This document shows positions 16,268 to 22,830 of a stretch of 45,420 bases of DNA, one piece after another. Both the position numbers and the translations under genes were made by a program. The notes under the pieces were generated by a model. The model did no database searches and had not been told where the DNA came from. It saw nothing but the letters and a program-made list of their open reading frames with translations. Position 1 is the stretch's first letter. Each line of letters starts with the position of its first letter. The stretch is from an uncultured Eubacteriales bacterium (GTDB lineage: Bacteria; Bacillota; Clostridia; Oscillospirales; Oscillospiraceae), in NCBI GenBank assembly GCA_900549405.1, contig URNZ01000010.1, positions 1-45,420 on the forward strand. The letters are read 5' to 3'.

Positions 16268-17359
16268 GTGTCAAGCAGGATGTTCCAGGGGGTTGTTCTC
16301 CAGATGAAGGACAACGTCAGTCGTACCGTGGGCGTGATCGACGCCGACGGCATCGTTGTGGCGTGCAGCGAGTTGACTTGTATTGGAGAGAACTGGCCTG
16401 GTGCGGTGGAAGCGGTGAATGCTGCCGACAACGGCACGGCTTATTTTGAAGGCAAGACCCTGCGGCCCCTGGCCGGATGGGGCGCCCAGTTTGACTATGC
16501 CGCCTTTGTCAAGGGAGAGGACGAGGTCGCCGAATCCCTGTGCGCCATGGCGGTGGTGGCCTTTAACGAGGCCAAGACCTATTACGAGGAGAAGCACGAC
16601 AAGGCCACCTTCGTAAAGAATATCATCTCTGACAATATCCTTCTGGGTGACATCTACACCCAGGCCAAGGAGCTGCACTTTGTGTCGGAGTGCCCCCGGG
16701 CCGCCTTTTTGGTGCGCCAGCTGGGCCCCACCGACGTGAGCACCATCGACGTCATTCAGAATCTGTTCCCCGACAAGCAGACCGACTTCGTCATCTCCAT
16801 CAACGAGAGCGACGTGGCCCTCATCAAACAGCTGCCCGAGGGGGCGGACGTGAAGGAGCTGCAAAAGATCGCCAAGCAGATCTCCGCCGCCGTGACCAAG
16901 GAGCTGGGCGTGAAGGTGGTCATCGGCATCAGCACCGTGGTCAGCCACATCCGGGACCTGGCCCGGGCCTATAAAGAGGCCGGGGTGGCCATCGACGTGG
17001 GCAAGGTGTTCGAGACGGAGAAGACCGTCATCAACTATGAGAACCTGGGCATCGGCCGCTTGATCTATCAGCTGCCCACCATCCTGTGCCAGATGTTCCT
17101 TCAGGAGGTCTTTAAGAAGAACCCCATCGACGCCCTGGACCAGGAGACCCTGCTGACCATCAACAAGTTCTTTGAGAACAACCTGAACGTGTCCGAGACG
17201 GCCAGAAAGCTGTTCGTCCACCGGAACACCCTGGTCTATCGGCTGGAGAAGATCAAAAAGCTCACCGGTCTGGACCTGCGGGAGTTCGACGACGCCATCA
17301 CCTTCAAGGTGGCCCTGATGGTCAAAAAGTACCTCATCTCCCGGGGCATCGAGTCCTGA
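16268..17359 (+). CDS. CdaR/PucR-family transcriptional regulator
   Basis: Cytoplasmic DNA-binding regulator of 363 residues. The N-terminal part (about 1-130) resembles the sugar-diacid recognition domain (MFQGVVLQMKDNVSRTVGVIDADGIVVAC). A central GGDEF-like CdaR domain follows (VVIGISTVVSHIRDLARAYKEA), and the C-terminal PucR helix-turn-helix is clear (NLNVSETARKLFVHRNTLVYRLEKIKKLTGLDLRE). The ligand is unknown; relatives sense sugar diacids or purine metabolites. AGGAGG lies at 16255-16260, so GTG 16268 has ideal spacing; ATG 16262 gives two more residues but leaves only one base of spacing. It has its own promoter and terminator, and no target operon is adjacent. Confidence 0.88.
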   Translation: MSSRMFQGVVLQMKDNVSRTVGVIDADGIVVACSELTCIGENWPGAVEAVNAADNGTAYFEGKTLRPLAGWGAQFDYAAFVKGEDEVAESLCAMAVVAFNEAKTYYEEKHDKATFVKNIISDNILLGDIYTQAKELHFVSECPRAAFLVRQLGPTDVSTIDVIQNLFPDKQTDFVISINESDVALIKQLPEGADVKELQKIAKQISAAVTKELGVKVVIGISTVVSHIRDLARAYKEAGVAIDVGKVFETEKTVINYENLGIGRLIYQLPTILCQMFLQEVFKKNPIDALDQETLLTINKFFENNLNVSETARKLFVHRNTLVYRLEKIKKLTGLDLREFDDAITFKVALMVKKYLISRGIES

Positions 17360-17372
17360 ATCTAAGTTTTCT

Positions 17373-17409
17373 AAACAGGCTGTTGCGTGATTGCAGCAGC
17401 CTGTTTTTT
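17373..17409 (+). terminator. Intrinsic terminator after the CdaR-family gene
   Basis: AAACAGGCTGTTGC pairs with GCAGCAGCCTGTTT (one G-U pair) around a short loop, ending in a run of six T. Confidence 0.92.
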
Positions 17410-17471
17410 GCGTCTAGCCGGAACTTTTGTCCCGCCCATTCGTCTCTTCTTTCGACCAGGAAAATTCCCCC

Positions 17472-17500
17472 TTGCAATCGGACGGCAAATAAGTTACAAT
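17472..17500 (+). promoter_or_regulatory. Distal promoter of the ftsEX cluster
   Basis: TTGCAA (17472-17477), 17 bases, TACAAT (17495-17500). A second candidate, TTTACA (17594-17599) with TACACT (17617-17622) 17 bases later, lies closer to ftsE. The 315 bases between the preceding terminator and ftsE hold nothing else that was recognised. Confidence 0.65.
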
Positions 17501-17724
17501 ATAGTTACAAAAGAAACAAAACGGTAACACGATATAGCGGCAGACAGGCCGGAAAGAAGGGAGAATAGAGGGCCTTTTCCGCTGATTTTGTCATTTACAT
17601 AATGCAGGAACTGTGATACACTGAAAACGAATTGTCCCGTGGCCCCGCCGGAGCGGGCGGGGTGGAGCGGGATCGGGAAAAACTTTGGGAAATGCGGCTG
17701 GAGCCACCAGCCCGGAGGACGAGA

Positions 17725-18414
17725 ATGATACGTCTCATTGATGTATATAAAGAATATGACAACGGCACAAAGGCGCTGAAGGGCGTGAACCTGCGGATCG
17801 ACGACGGGGAGTTCGTCTTTCTGGTGGGGCCCTCCGGCTCCGGCAAGTCCACCGTCATCAAGCTGATCACCGGCGAGATCGCGGCCACCCAGGGGCGGCT
17901 GATGGTCAACGGCTATAACCTGAGCAACATCGCGCCCCGGCAGATCCCCTATATGCGCCGGACCTTGGGCATCATCTTCCAGGATTTCCGGCTCATCGAA
18001 AAGAAAACGGTGTACGAGAACCTGGCCTTTGCCATGCGGGCCATCGGGGCCTCCCCCCGGGAGCTGCGCCGGCGCATCCCCTATGTGCTGCAATTGGTGG
18101 GCCTGGAGCAGAAGGCGGACCGCTATCCCGGCCAGATCTCCGGCGGCGAGCAGCAGCGCGTGGCCATCGCTCGGGCGCTGGTGAACAACCCCAGCATGAT
18201 CATCGCCGACGAGCCCACGGGCAACCTGGACCCCCAGCGCTCCCTGGAAATTATGATGCTGCTGGAGCGCATCAACGAACTGGGCACCACCGTCCTGGTG
18301 GTGACCCACGAAAAGGCACTGGTCAACCGCTTTACCAAGCGTGTGGTGGCCATCGAGGCAGGACGGATCATCAGCGACGAGACAGGTGGGTACTACAATG
18401 GCGAGAAAGTTTAA
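17725..18414 (+). CDS. ftsE: Cell-division ABC transporter ATP-binding protein FtsE
   Basis: ATPase of the FtsEX complex, which does not transport but switches on peptidoglycan hydrolases at the septum or side wall. The 229-residue product has Walker A GPSGSGKST (35-43), signature ISGGEQQRVAIARAL, Walker B IIADEPTGNLD and the VTHEK H-loop. Q-loop context GIIFQDFRLI is typical of FtsE. ATG 17725 follows CGGAGGA; the longer frame from 17632 has no ribosome binding site. Overlaps ftsX by 17 bases. Confidence 0.96.
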   Translation: MIRLIDVYKEYDNGTKALKGVNLRIDDGEFVFLVGPSGSGKSTVIKLITGEIAATQGRLMVNGYNLSNIAPRQIPYMRRTLGIIFQDFRLIEKKTVYENLAFAMRAIGASPRELRRRIPYVLQLVGLEQKADRYPGQISGGEQQRVAIARALVNNPSMIIADEPTGNLDPQRSLEIMMLLERINELGTTVLVVTHEKALVNRFTKRVVAIEAGRIISDETGGYYNGEKV

Positions 18415-19288
18415 TGCGGGATATTATTTCAGCGAGGGGTTCCACTCCATCTTCACCCACGGCTTTATGTCCTTTGCCGCCGTGTGTATGATCGTGGCCT
18501 GTCTGCTGATCATGGGCTCCTTCTCCCTGCTGGCGGTGAATCTGAACCACATGCTGGGGGACCTGGAGAAAGAGAACGAATTTTTGGCCTACGTCGACGA
18601 CAGCTACTCCGAGGAGGAGGCCCGGGCCCTGCAAAGCCAGATCGAGGCGGTGCCCAACGTGTCACAGGTGACCTTCGTCTCCAAAGAGGAGGCGCTGAAC
18701 CAGTTTTTGGAGGGCCGGGAGCACAACGACCTGCTGGACTCCATGCCCGCCACCGTGCTGCGGGACCGCTATCGCATCCACGTGGATGACATCGAGCAGA
18801 TGGAGCAGACCACCAAACTGGTGGAGCAGGTGCCCGGCGTGGCCAAGGTGAACGCGGCCATCGCCATCGCCCAGGGCTTTGTGCTGGTGCGGAACATCGC
18901 CACCGGCGTGGCCCTGGTGCTCATCGGCATCCTGGCGGTGGTCTCCCTGTTCATCATCGCCAACACCATCAAGCTGGCAACGTTCTACCGCCGGGAGGAG
19001 ATCGCCATCATGAAGATGTGCGGCGCCACCGACGCATTTATTCAGTGGCCCTTCGTGGTGGAGGGTATGATCCTGGGGCTGGCGGGAGCGCTGATCGCCT
19101 TCTTTGCCCAATGGGGCCTGTATCAAATGGTGGGCAAGGTGGTCATCCAGGGCAACGGCCTGTCCTTATTCACCATGCTCAGCTATGGCTCCATGGCCAG
19201 GAACATCCTGGGGGTGTTCTGCGGCACCGGCGCCCTTATCGGCGTGGGCGGCTCTCTGCTGGCCATCCGCAAGTTCCTTCAGGTCTGA
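18398..19288 (+). CDS. ftsX: Cell-division membrane protein FtsX
   Basis: Permease-like partner of FtsE, 296 residues with four transmembrane helices. TM1 is near 20-45. A large extracellular domain (about 55-155) contains the Phe/Glu-rich YVDDSYSEEEARALQSQI segment that contacts hydrolase partners. TM2-TM4 lie in the last 130 residues, with the FtsX_N/MacB-like FIIANTIKLATFYRREEIAIMKMCGATDAFI motif. The PcsB-like hydrolase two genes downstream is the expected partner of the extracellular domain. Start ATG 18398 lies within the ftsE end. Confidence 0.95.
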   Translation: MARKFNAGYYFSEGFHSIFTHGFMSFAAVCMIVACLLIMGSFSLLAVNLNHMLGDLEKENEFLAYVDDSYSEEEARALQSQIEAVPNVSQVTFVSKEEALNQFLEGREHNDLLDSMPATVLRDRYRIHVDDIEQMEQTTKLVEQVPGVAKVNAAIAIAQGFVLVRNIATGVALVLIGILAVVSLFIIANTIKLATFYRREEIAIMKMCGATDAFIQWPFVVEGMILGLAGALIAFFAQWGLYQMVGKVVIQGNGLSLFTMLSYGSMARNILGVFCGTGALIGVGGSLLAIRKFLQV

Positions 19289-19310
19289 TGGAAAGAAAGG
19301 AAATCGAAGC

Positions 19311-19412
19311 ATGAAGCGAGAGAAAAGACAGCGGTTCATCATGGCGGTGCTGGCCGTGGTGATGATCCTCTCATTGCTGCTGCCCATCGCGGCGGATATT
19401 TTCCTGGGGTAA
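19311..19412 (+). CDS. 33-residue single-pass membrane peptide between ftsX and the M23 peptidase
   Basis: A very short frame fits exactly between ftsX (22 bases before) and the peptidase (12 bases after). AAAGAAAGGAAA precedes ATG 19311. The product has a strongly basic N-terminus (KREKRQR) and one hydrophobic helix, and it ends FLG. The positive-inside charge predicts that the C-terminus faces outward. Codon use matches the neighbours. No function was recognised. Its position in a tightly packed FtsEX-hydrolase operon suggests a small accessory subunit, though it could also be a spacer frame without function. Confidence 0.6.
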   Translation: MKREKRQRFIMAVLAVVMILSLLLPIAADIFLG

Positions 19413-19424
19413 AGGCGGGCAGAG

Positions 19425-20672
19425 ATGAAAGACGCATTGAAAAAGCAGCTGGCCCGGTGCAGAAAGGGCCTGTGTCTGCTGCTGGTGCTGGCCTGTCTGC
19501 TGCCCCTGTCCGGTCCGGCCGTGGTGATGGAGGCCGGGGCCGTGACCCAGGCGGAGGTCAACGCCCTGAAAAAGAAATCTCAGGGCCTGAGCCAGCAGAA
19601 GAAGGACCTGCAAAACCAGCTGAAGACCATCCAGGCCAATAAGAGCGACGCCCTGGACAAAAAGGACAATCTGGAGCAGCAGGTGGACGTCATCCAGGAC
19701 GAGATCAGCAACCTGCAGCAGCAGATCAGCGCCTATGAGGGCCTGATCGGCCAAAAGGCCAACGAGCTGGCCGAGACCGAGGCCAAGGAGAAGGAGCAGT
19801 ATGACCTGTTCTGCCAGCGGGTGCGGGTGATGGAGGAGGAGGGCGAGACCTCCTATTGGTCCATCCTCTTTGGTTCCAGCGACTTTACCGACCTGCTGGA
19901 CAACTTTATGATGGTGGAAGAGATCATCGACTATGACAACAGCATCATGGAGAGCCTGCTGGCCCTTCAGGCCCAGATCGAGGAGGAGAAGTCCAGCTTA
20001 GAGGCCAGCCGGGCCGAGCTGGAGTCGGCCAAGAAGGAGCAGGAGGCCGCCCGGCAGGAGCTGAAGGACCAGGAGGCGGAGATCAACAAGGTCATCGCCG
20101 ACATCCAGGGCCAGGAGCAGGAGGCCCAGGCCGCCATCAAGAAGCTGGAGGCCGCCGCCTCCGCCATGGATGCGGAGATCCGCAAGAAGGAGAAGGAACT
20201 GGCCTCTCAGATCGCCAACGTGCCCAGCGAGTCCGGCTTCCTGTGGCCCTTAAACGGCTATAACACCCTCACCTCTCTGTTCGGCAGCCGCATCCACCCC
20301 ATCACCGGCAAGGCCAACAACCACACGGGCATCGACATCCCCGCCCCGGCGGGCACGGCCATTCTGGCCTCTAAGAGCGGCGTGGTCATTACCTCCACCC
20401 GCAACGGCTCCTATGGCAACTATGTGGTGGTGGGCCACAGCGACGGCACCAGCACCCTGTATGCCCACATGAGCTCCCGCAGCGTGTCCCAGGGCCAGAC
20501 GGTGAAGCAGGGCCAGGTGGTGGGCCGGGTGGGCACCACCGGCTCGTCCACGGGCAACCACCTCCACTTTGAGATCCGTGTCAACGGCAGCCGGGTGGAC
20601 CCGGTAAACTATTTCAAGAGCAAGACCCTCTATGTCCAGTCCAGGGGCAGAAAAGTTCAGCTGAAGCACTAA
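19425..20672 (+). CDS. PcsB/EnvC-like coiled-coil murein hydrolase with M23 peptidase domain
   Basis: Secreted peptidoglycan endopeptidase, or activator, controlled by FtsEX. The 415-residue protein has a signal peptide (about 1-38, cleaved near AGA). A long paired coiled coil follows (about 40-265, Gln/Lys/Glu heptads with a break at YDLFCQRVRVMEEEGETSYWSILFGSSDF). The LytM domain (about 278-400) keeps the zinc ligands H300 and D304 in HTGID and H381 in HLHFEI, with H379 as catalytic His. The catalytic set is intact, so it is probably an active enzyme, unlike E. coli EnvC. It ends the ftsE-ftsX-peptide operon. Confidence 0.94.
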   Translation: MKDALKKQLARCRKGLCLLLVLACLLPLSGPAVVMEAGAVTQAEVNALKKKSQGLSQQKKDLQNQLKTIQANKSDALDKKDNLEQQVDVIQDEISNLQQQISAYEGLIGQKANELAETEAKEKEQYDLFCQRVRVMEEEGETSYWSILFGSSDFTDLLDNFMMVEEIIDYDNSIMESLLALQAQIEEEKSSLEASRAELESAKKEQEAARQELKDQEAEINKVIADIQGQEQEAQAAIKKLEAAASAMDAEIRKKEKELASQIANVPSESGFLWPLNGYNTLTSLFGSRIHPITGKANNHTGIDIPAPAGTAILASKSGVVITSTRNGSYGNYVVVGHSDGTSTLYAHMSSRSVSQGQTVKQGQVVGRVGTTGSSTGNHLHFEIRVNGSRVDPVNYFKSKTLYVQSRGRKVQLKH

Positions 20673-20718
20673 AAAACAAGGTCCGCAAGCGTATGTTCTG
20701 CTTGCGGACCTTGTTTTT
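20672..20718. terminator. Bidirectional terminator between convergent genes
   Basis: A 19-bp perfect stem (20672-20690 with 20700-20718) begins with an A run and ends with a T run, so it serves both the hydrolase gene on + and the Rrf2 gene on -. Confidence 0.93.
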
Positions 20719-20729
20719 GGTTCGGGTCG

Positions 20730-21161
20730 TCAGATGACGTAAAAATCTCCCGGGGAGTCGGTTTGGATCAGATCGGCGATGGTGATGTTGTCCAGATAGT
20801 CGTTGATGATCTTGTCCAGCCCCCGCCACATGGACAGGGTACGGCACTCGGACGACTGGCTGCACACCGGGGCTCCGGGTTCCAGGCAGGAAACAGGAGC
20901 CAGTGAGTCCTCTGTCAGCCGCAGGACGCTGCCCACGGTATAGTTGTCCGGGGTGCGGGTCAGGCGATAGCCGCCCCCCTTGCCCCGCACGCCGTTGAGC
21001 AGGTTGGCCTTTACCAACAGCTTGATGATGCTCTCCAGATATTTTTCCGAGATCCCCTGCCGCTGGGCCACTTCCTTTAAGGGAATGTAGCCGGCGTTCT
21101 GGTGCTCCGCCAGGTCGATCATGACCCGAAGGGCATAGCGCCCTTTGGTTGAAATCAGCAT
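20730..21161 (-). CDS. Rrf2 family transcriptional regulator with an iron-sulfur type Cys set
   Basis: DNA-binding repressor of 143 residues. The winged helix (LISTKGRYALRVMIDLA... ISEKYLESIIKLLVKANLL, then VRGKGGGYRL for the wing) is classic Rrf2. Three cysteines, C92, C100 and C106, match the positions that hold a 2Fe-2S cluster in IscR (C92, C98, C104 there), with a slightly longer first loop. It diverges from cysK. That recalls Bacillus CymR, the Rrf2-type cysteine regulator, but CymR lacks the cluster cysteines. Whether this one senses Fe-S status, cysteine supply or both is open. Its promoter carries a dyad that suggests autoregulation. Confidence 0.9.
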   Translation of the reverse strand: MLISTKGRYALRVMIDLAEHQNAGYIPLKEVAQRQGISEKYLESIIKLLVKANLLNGVRGKGGGYRLTRTPDNYTVGSVLRLTEDSLAPVSCLEPGAPVCSQSSECRTLSMWRGLDKIINDYLDNITIADLIQTDSPGDFYVI

Positions 21162-21184
21162 GTGCCATTCCTCCAGTTTATTTA

Positions 21185-21216
21185 CCTATTATACAGCATG
21201 GTTAATAGGAAATCAA
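21185..21216 (-). promoter_or_regulatory. Promoter and dyad operator of the Rrf2 gene
   Basis: On the minus strand TTGATT (21216-21211), 17 bases, perfect TATAAT (21193-21188). CCTATTA (21185-21191) and TAATAGG (21203-21209) form a perfect inverted repeat with an 11-base centre, covering the -10 and spacer: a plausible autoregulatory operator. Confidence 0.7.
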
Positions 21217-21284
21217 CTGGAAATCGAAAAAAATACCAGGGAGGTGGGAAAAAGAAAAAATTTTGCAAAATTGAAAAATAGCCC

Positions 21285-21313
21285 TTGACAAAAGCGGGGT
21301 ATCGTCCTATAAT
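21285..21313 (+). promoter_or_regulatory. Promoter of cysK
   Basis: Perfect TTGACA (21285-21290), 17 bases, perfect TATAAT (21308-21313). An inverted repeat AACCT-N7-AGGTT (21321-21337) begins at the predicted start site and could be an operator for the divergent Rrf2 protein or an RNA stem. About 160 bases of leader follow before cysK. Confidence 0.88.
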
Positions 21314-21347
21314 CCGTATAAACCTACACGAAAGGTTGGTAATCAAA

Positions 21348-21383
21348 ATGAAGAACAGACGACCCCTCCGATGTCGGGCCTGA
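21348..21383 (+). CDS. Possible 11-residue leader peptide ahead of cysK
   Basis: ATG 21348 opens an 11-codon frame (MKNRRPLRCRA) ending at TGA 21381 within the cysK leader. It has one Cys codon (TGT 21372-21374) between Arg codons. The ribosome binding site is poor (AAAGG about 12 bases upstream), and no terminator follows. It could be a short upstream frame that senses cysteinyl-tRNA, or chance. Confidence 0.3.
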   Translation: MKNRRPLRCRA

Positions 21384-21481
21384 ATCGCCTTATATCAAGC
21401 ATCTGGATTCATTCATCATATAACATCTAACATCAAAACAAATGGCGGACACGCCTGACGAATATTTAGGAGGAAATTATC

Positions 21482-22414
21482 ATGAGCAAGATCTATACTT
21501 CTGTTGACCAGTTGATCGGCAAGACCCCCCTGTTGGAGCTGACCCACCTGGAGCAGGCCGAGGGCCTTCAGGCCCGGGTGCTGGGCAAGCTGGAATATCT
21601 GAATCCCGCTGGCTCTGTGAAGGACCGGGTGGCCAAGGCCATGATCGACGACGCGGAGCAGCGCGGAGCCCTGAAGCCCGGTTCCGTCATCATCGAGCCC
21701 ACCTCCGGCAACACCGGCATCGGCCTGGCCAGCGTGGCCGCCGCCCGGGGCTATCGCATTATCATCGTCATGCCCGAGACCATGAGCGTGGAGCGCCGCC
21801 AGCTGATGAAGGCCTATGGTGCCGATCTGGTCCTCACCGAGGGGGCCAAGGGCATGAAGGGCGCCATCGCCAAGGCCGAGGAGCTGGCCAAGGAGATCCC
21901 CAACAGCTTCATCCCCGGCCAGTTCGTCAACCCCGCCAACCCCGCCGCCCACAAGGCCAGCACCGGCCCTGAGATCTGGGAGGACACCGACGGCAAGGTG
22001 GACATCTTCGTGGCTGGCGTTGGCACCGGCGGCACCATCACCGGCGTGGGCGAGTATCTGAAGAGTCAGAACCCCAACGTGAAGGTGGTGGCCGTGGAGC
22101 CCGCCTCCTCCCCCGTGCTGAGCAAGGGCGTGGCCGGGGCTCACAAGATCCAGGGCATCGGCGCCGGCTTTGTCCCCGACGTGCTGGACACCAAGATCTA
22201 TGACGAGATCATCCCCGTGGAGAACGATGATGCCTTTGCCACCGGCAAGCTGGTGGGCAAGAAGGAGGGCGTTCTGGTTGGCATCTCCTCCGGCGCGGCC
22301 CTGTGGGCGGCCATCCAGCTGGCCAAGCGCCCGGAGAACAAGGGCAAGACCATTGTGGCCCTGCTGCCCGACACCGGTGACCGCTATCTGTCCACCCCTC
22401 TGTTCGCCGACTAA
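21482..22414 (+). CDS. cysK: Cysteine synthase (O-acetylserine sulfhydrylase)
   Basis: Pyridoxal-phosphate enzyme that makes L-cysteine from O-acetylserine and sulfide. It has 310 residues, normal for CysK. The PLP lysine is K47 in NPAGSVKDR, the substrate loop is TSGNTG (74-79), and the phosphate-binding Gly loop is [10 protein letters not shown] near 178-187. ATG 21482 follows AGGAGGAAATTATC. It stands alone behind a consensus promoter, with the Rrf2 regulator divergent and the methionine operon next. No cysE is in the window, so O-acetylserine must be supplied by a gene elsewhere. Confidence 0.96.
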   Translation: MSKIYTSVDQLIGKTPLLELTHLEQAEGLQARVLGKLEYLNPAGSVKDRVAKAMIDDAEQRGALKPGSVIIEPTSGNTGIGLASVAAARGYRIIIVMPETMSVERRQLMKAYGADLVLTEGAKGMKGAIAKAEELAKEIPNSFIPGQFVNPANPAAHKASTGPEIWEDTDGKVDIFVAGVGTGGTITGVGEYLKSQNPNVKVVAVEPASSPVLSKGVAGAHKIQGIGAGFVPDVLDTKIYDEIIPVENDDAFATGKLVGKKEGVLVGISSGAALWAAIQLAKRPENKGKTIVALLPDTGDRYLSTPLFAD

Positions 22415-22426
22415 AGCAAAACAAGA

Positions 22427-22463
22427 CCCGTGGGGCCGCCTGAAAGAGGGCGGCCCTACGGGG
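22427..22463 (+). repeat. GC-rich hairpin after cysK
   Basis: CCGTGGGGCCGCC pairs with GGCGGCCCTACGG (one G-U) around TGAAAGAG. No T run follows on +. It resembles the REP palindromes elsewhere in the window in its CTAC/GTAG end, and may end cysK transcription without a U tract. Confidence 0.45.
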
Positions 22464-22549
22464 CAACTGTGAAACCTGCCGGAGAACATGGGAAAACGTC
22501 TTTTTGATTTTAGCACTTTCACAAAAACGCTTTTTCTGACAAAAGCGCA

Positions 22550-22578
22550 TTGACAAACCCCGGTTGGGGTGGTATCAT
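22550..22578 (+). promoter_or_regulatory. Promoter of the methionine operon
   Basis: Perfect TTGACA (22550-22555), 17 bases, TATCAT (22573-22578). Start expected near 22585. Confidence 0.88.
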
Positions 22579-22594
22579 ACCAATAAACTTGGTA
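22578..22594 (+). promoter_or_regulatory. Dyad at the methionine promoter start site
   Basis: TACCAA-taaac-TTGGTA is a perfect 6-bp inverted repeat overlapping the last -10 base and the predicted start. Its position fits a repressor operator; the regulator is unknown. Confidence 0.5.
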
Positions 22595-22613
22595 GGGAAA
22601 AGGAGGACGCACC

Positions 22614-22724
22614 ATGACTGGCAAGACTTGTCGAATGTTCACTGGTATGATGATGGACATGGCTATGCCGATGCCCATGATTTTGTGCGTCCAAATGGTT
22701 GCCTGCCGCAGGATTGCGAAATAG
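22614..22724 (+). CDS. Methionine-rich leader peptide of the met operon attenuator
   Basis: A 36-codon frame has an excellent ribosome binding site (AGGAGG 22601-22606, seven bases before ATG). Ten of 36 residues are Met, at codons 1, 8, 12, 13, 14, 16, 18, 20, 22 and 28, with a dense run at 12-22. Three Cys and a basic end (CRRIAK) follow. TAG is at 22722-22724. The frame sits between the met promoter and an intrinsic terminator 53 bases after its stop, with metN just beyond. Its codons 28-31 contain a segment able to pair with the terminator's 5' arm. The inferred role is sensing Met-tRNA supply by ribosome stalling. A Met/Cys-rich copper-binding peptide is a less likely alternative. Confidence 0.78.
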   Translation: MTGKTCRMFTGMMMDMAMPMPMILCVQMVACRRIAK

Positions 22725-22806
22725 AATTGGTCCGTTTCTCCGGGCTTTTCCGGGGGAGCATAAAGGAGCATTTCAAGCAGGGAGCCGCTGGGCTCCCTGC
22801 TTTTTT
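22697..22806 (+). promoter_or_regulatory. Met attenuator: antiterminator segment and intrinsic terminator
   Basis: The terminator is GCAGGGAGCC (22777-22786), loop GCTG, GGCTCCCTGC (22791-22800), then six T (22801-22806). Segment GGTTGCCTGC (22697-22706) matches the terminator's 3' arm at 8 of 10 bases and can pair with the 5' arm at 9 of 10 positions (one G-U, one G-G mismatch), forming an antiterminator. A local hairpin CCTG-CCG-CAGG (22702-22712) could compete with it. A further stem, CTCCGG with CC...GGAG (22738-22758), lies inside the loop. Stalling at codons 12-22 would leave 22697-22706 free; a ribosome that reads through codon 28 would cover it. Confidence 0.75.
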
Positions 22807-22830
22807 GTTTCGTATGGAGGAGGAGTAAGC

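Noticed and set aside
22427..22613. SAM riboswitch or Met T-box upstream of metN
   Set aside because: No S-box core or T-box motif (TGGxACC-like) was found; the space is too short and contains the leader peptide instead.
22550..22828. 92-codon frame overlapping the Met leader in another frame
   Set aside because: Its start lies on the promoter -35 and it has no ribosome binding site; the frame at 22614 has one and ends before the terminator.
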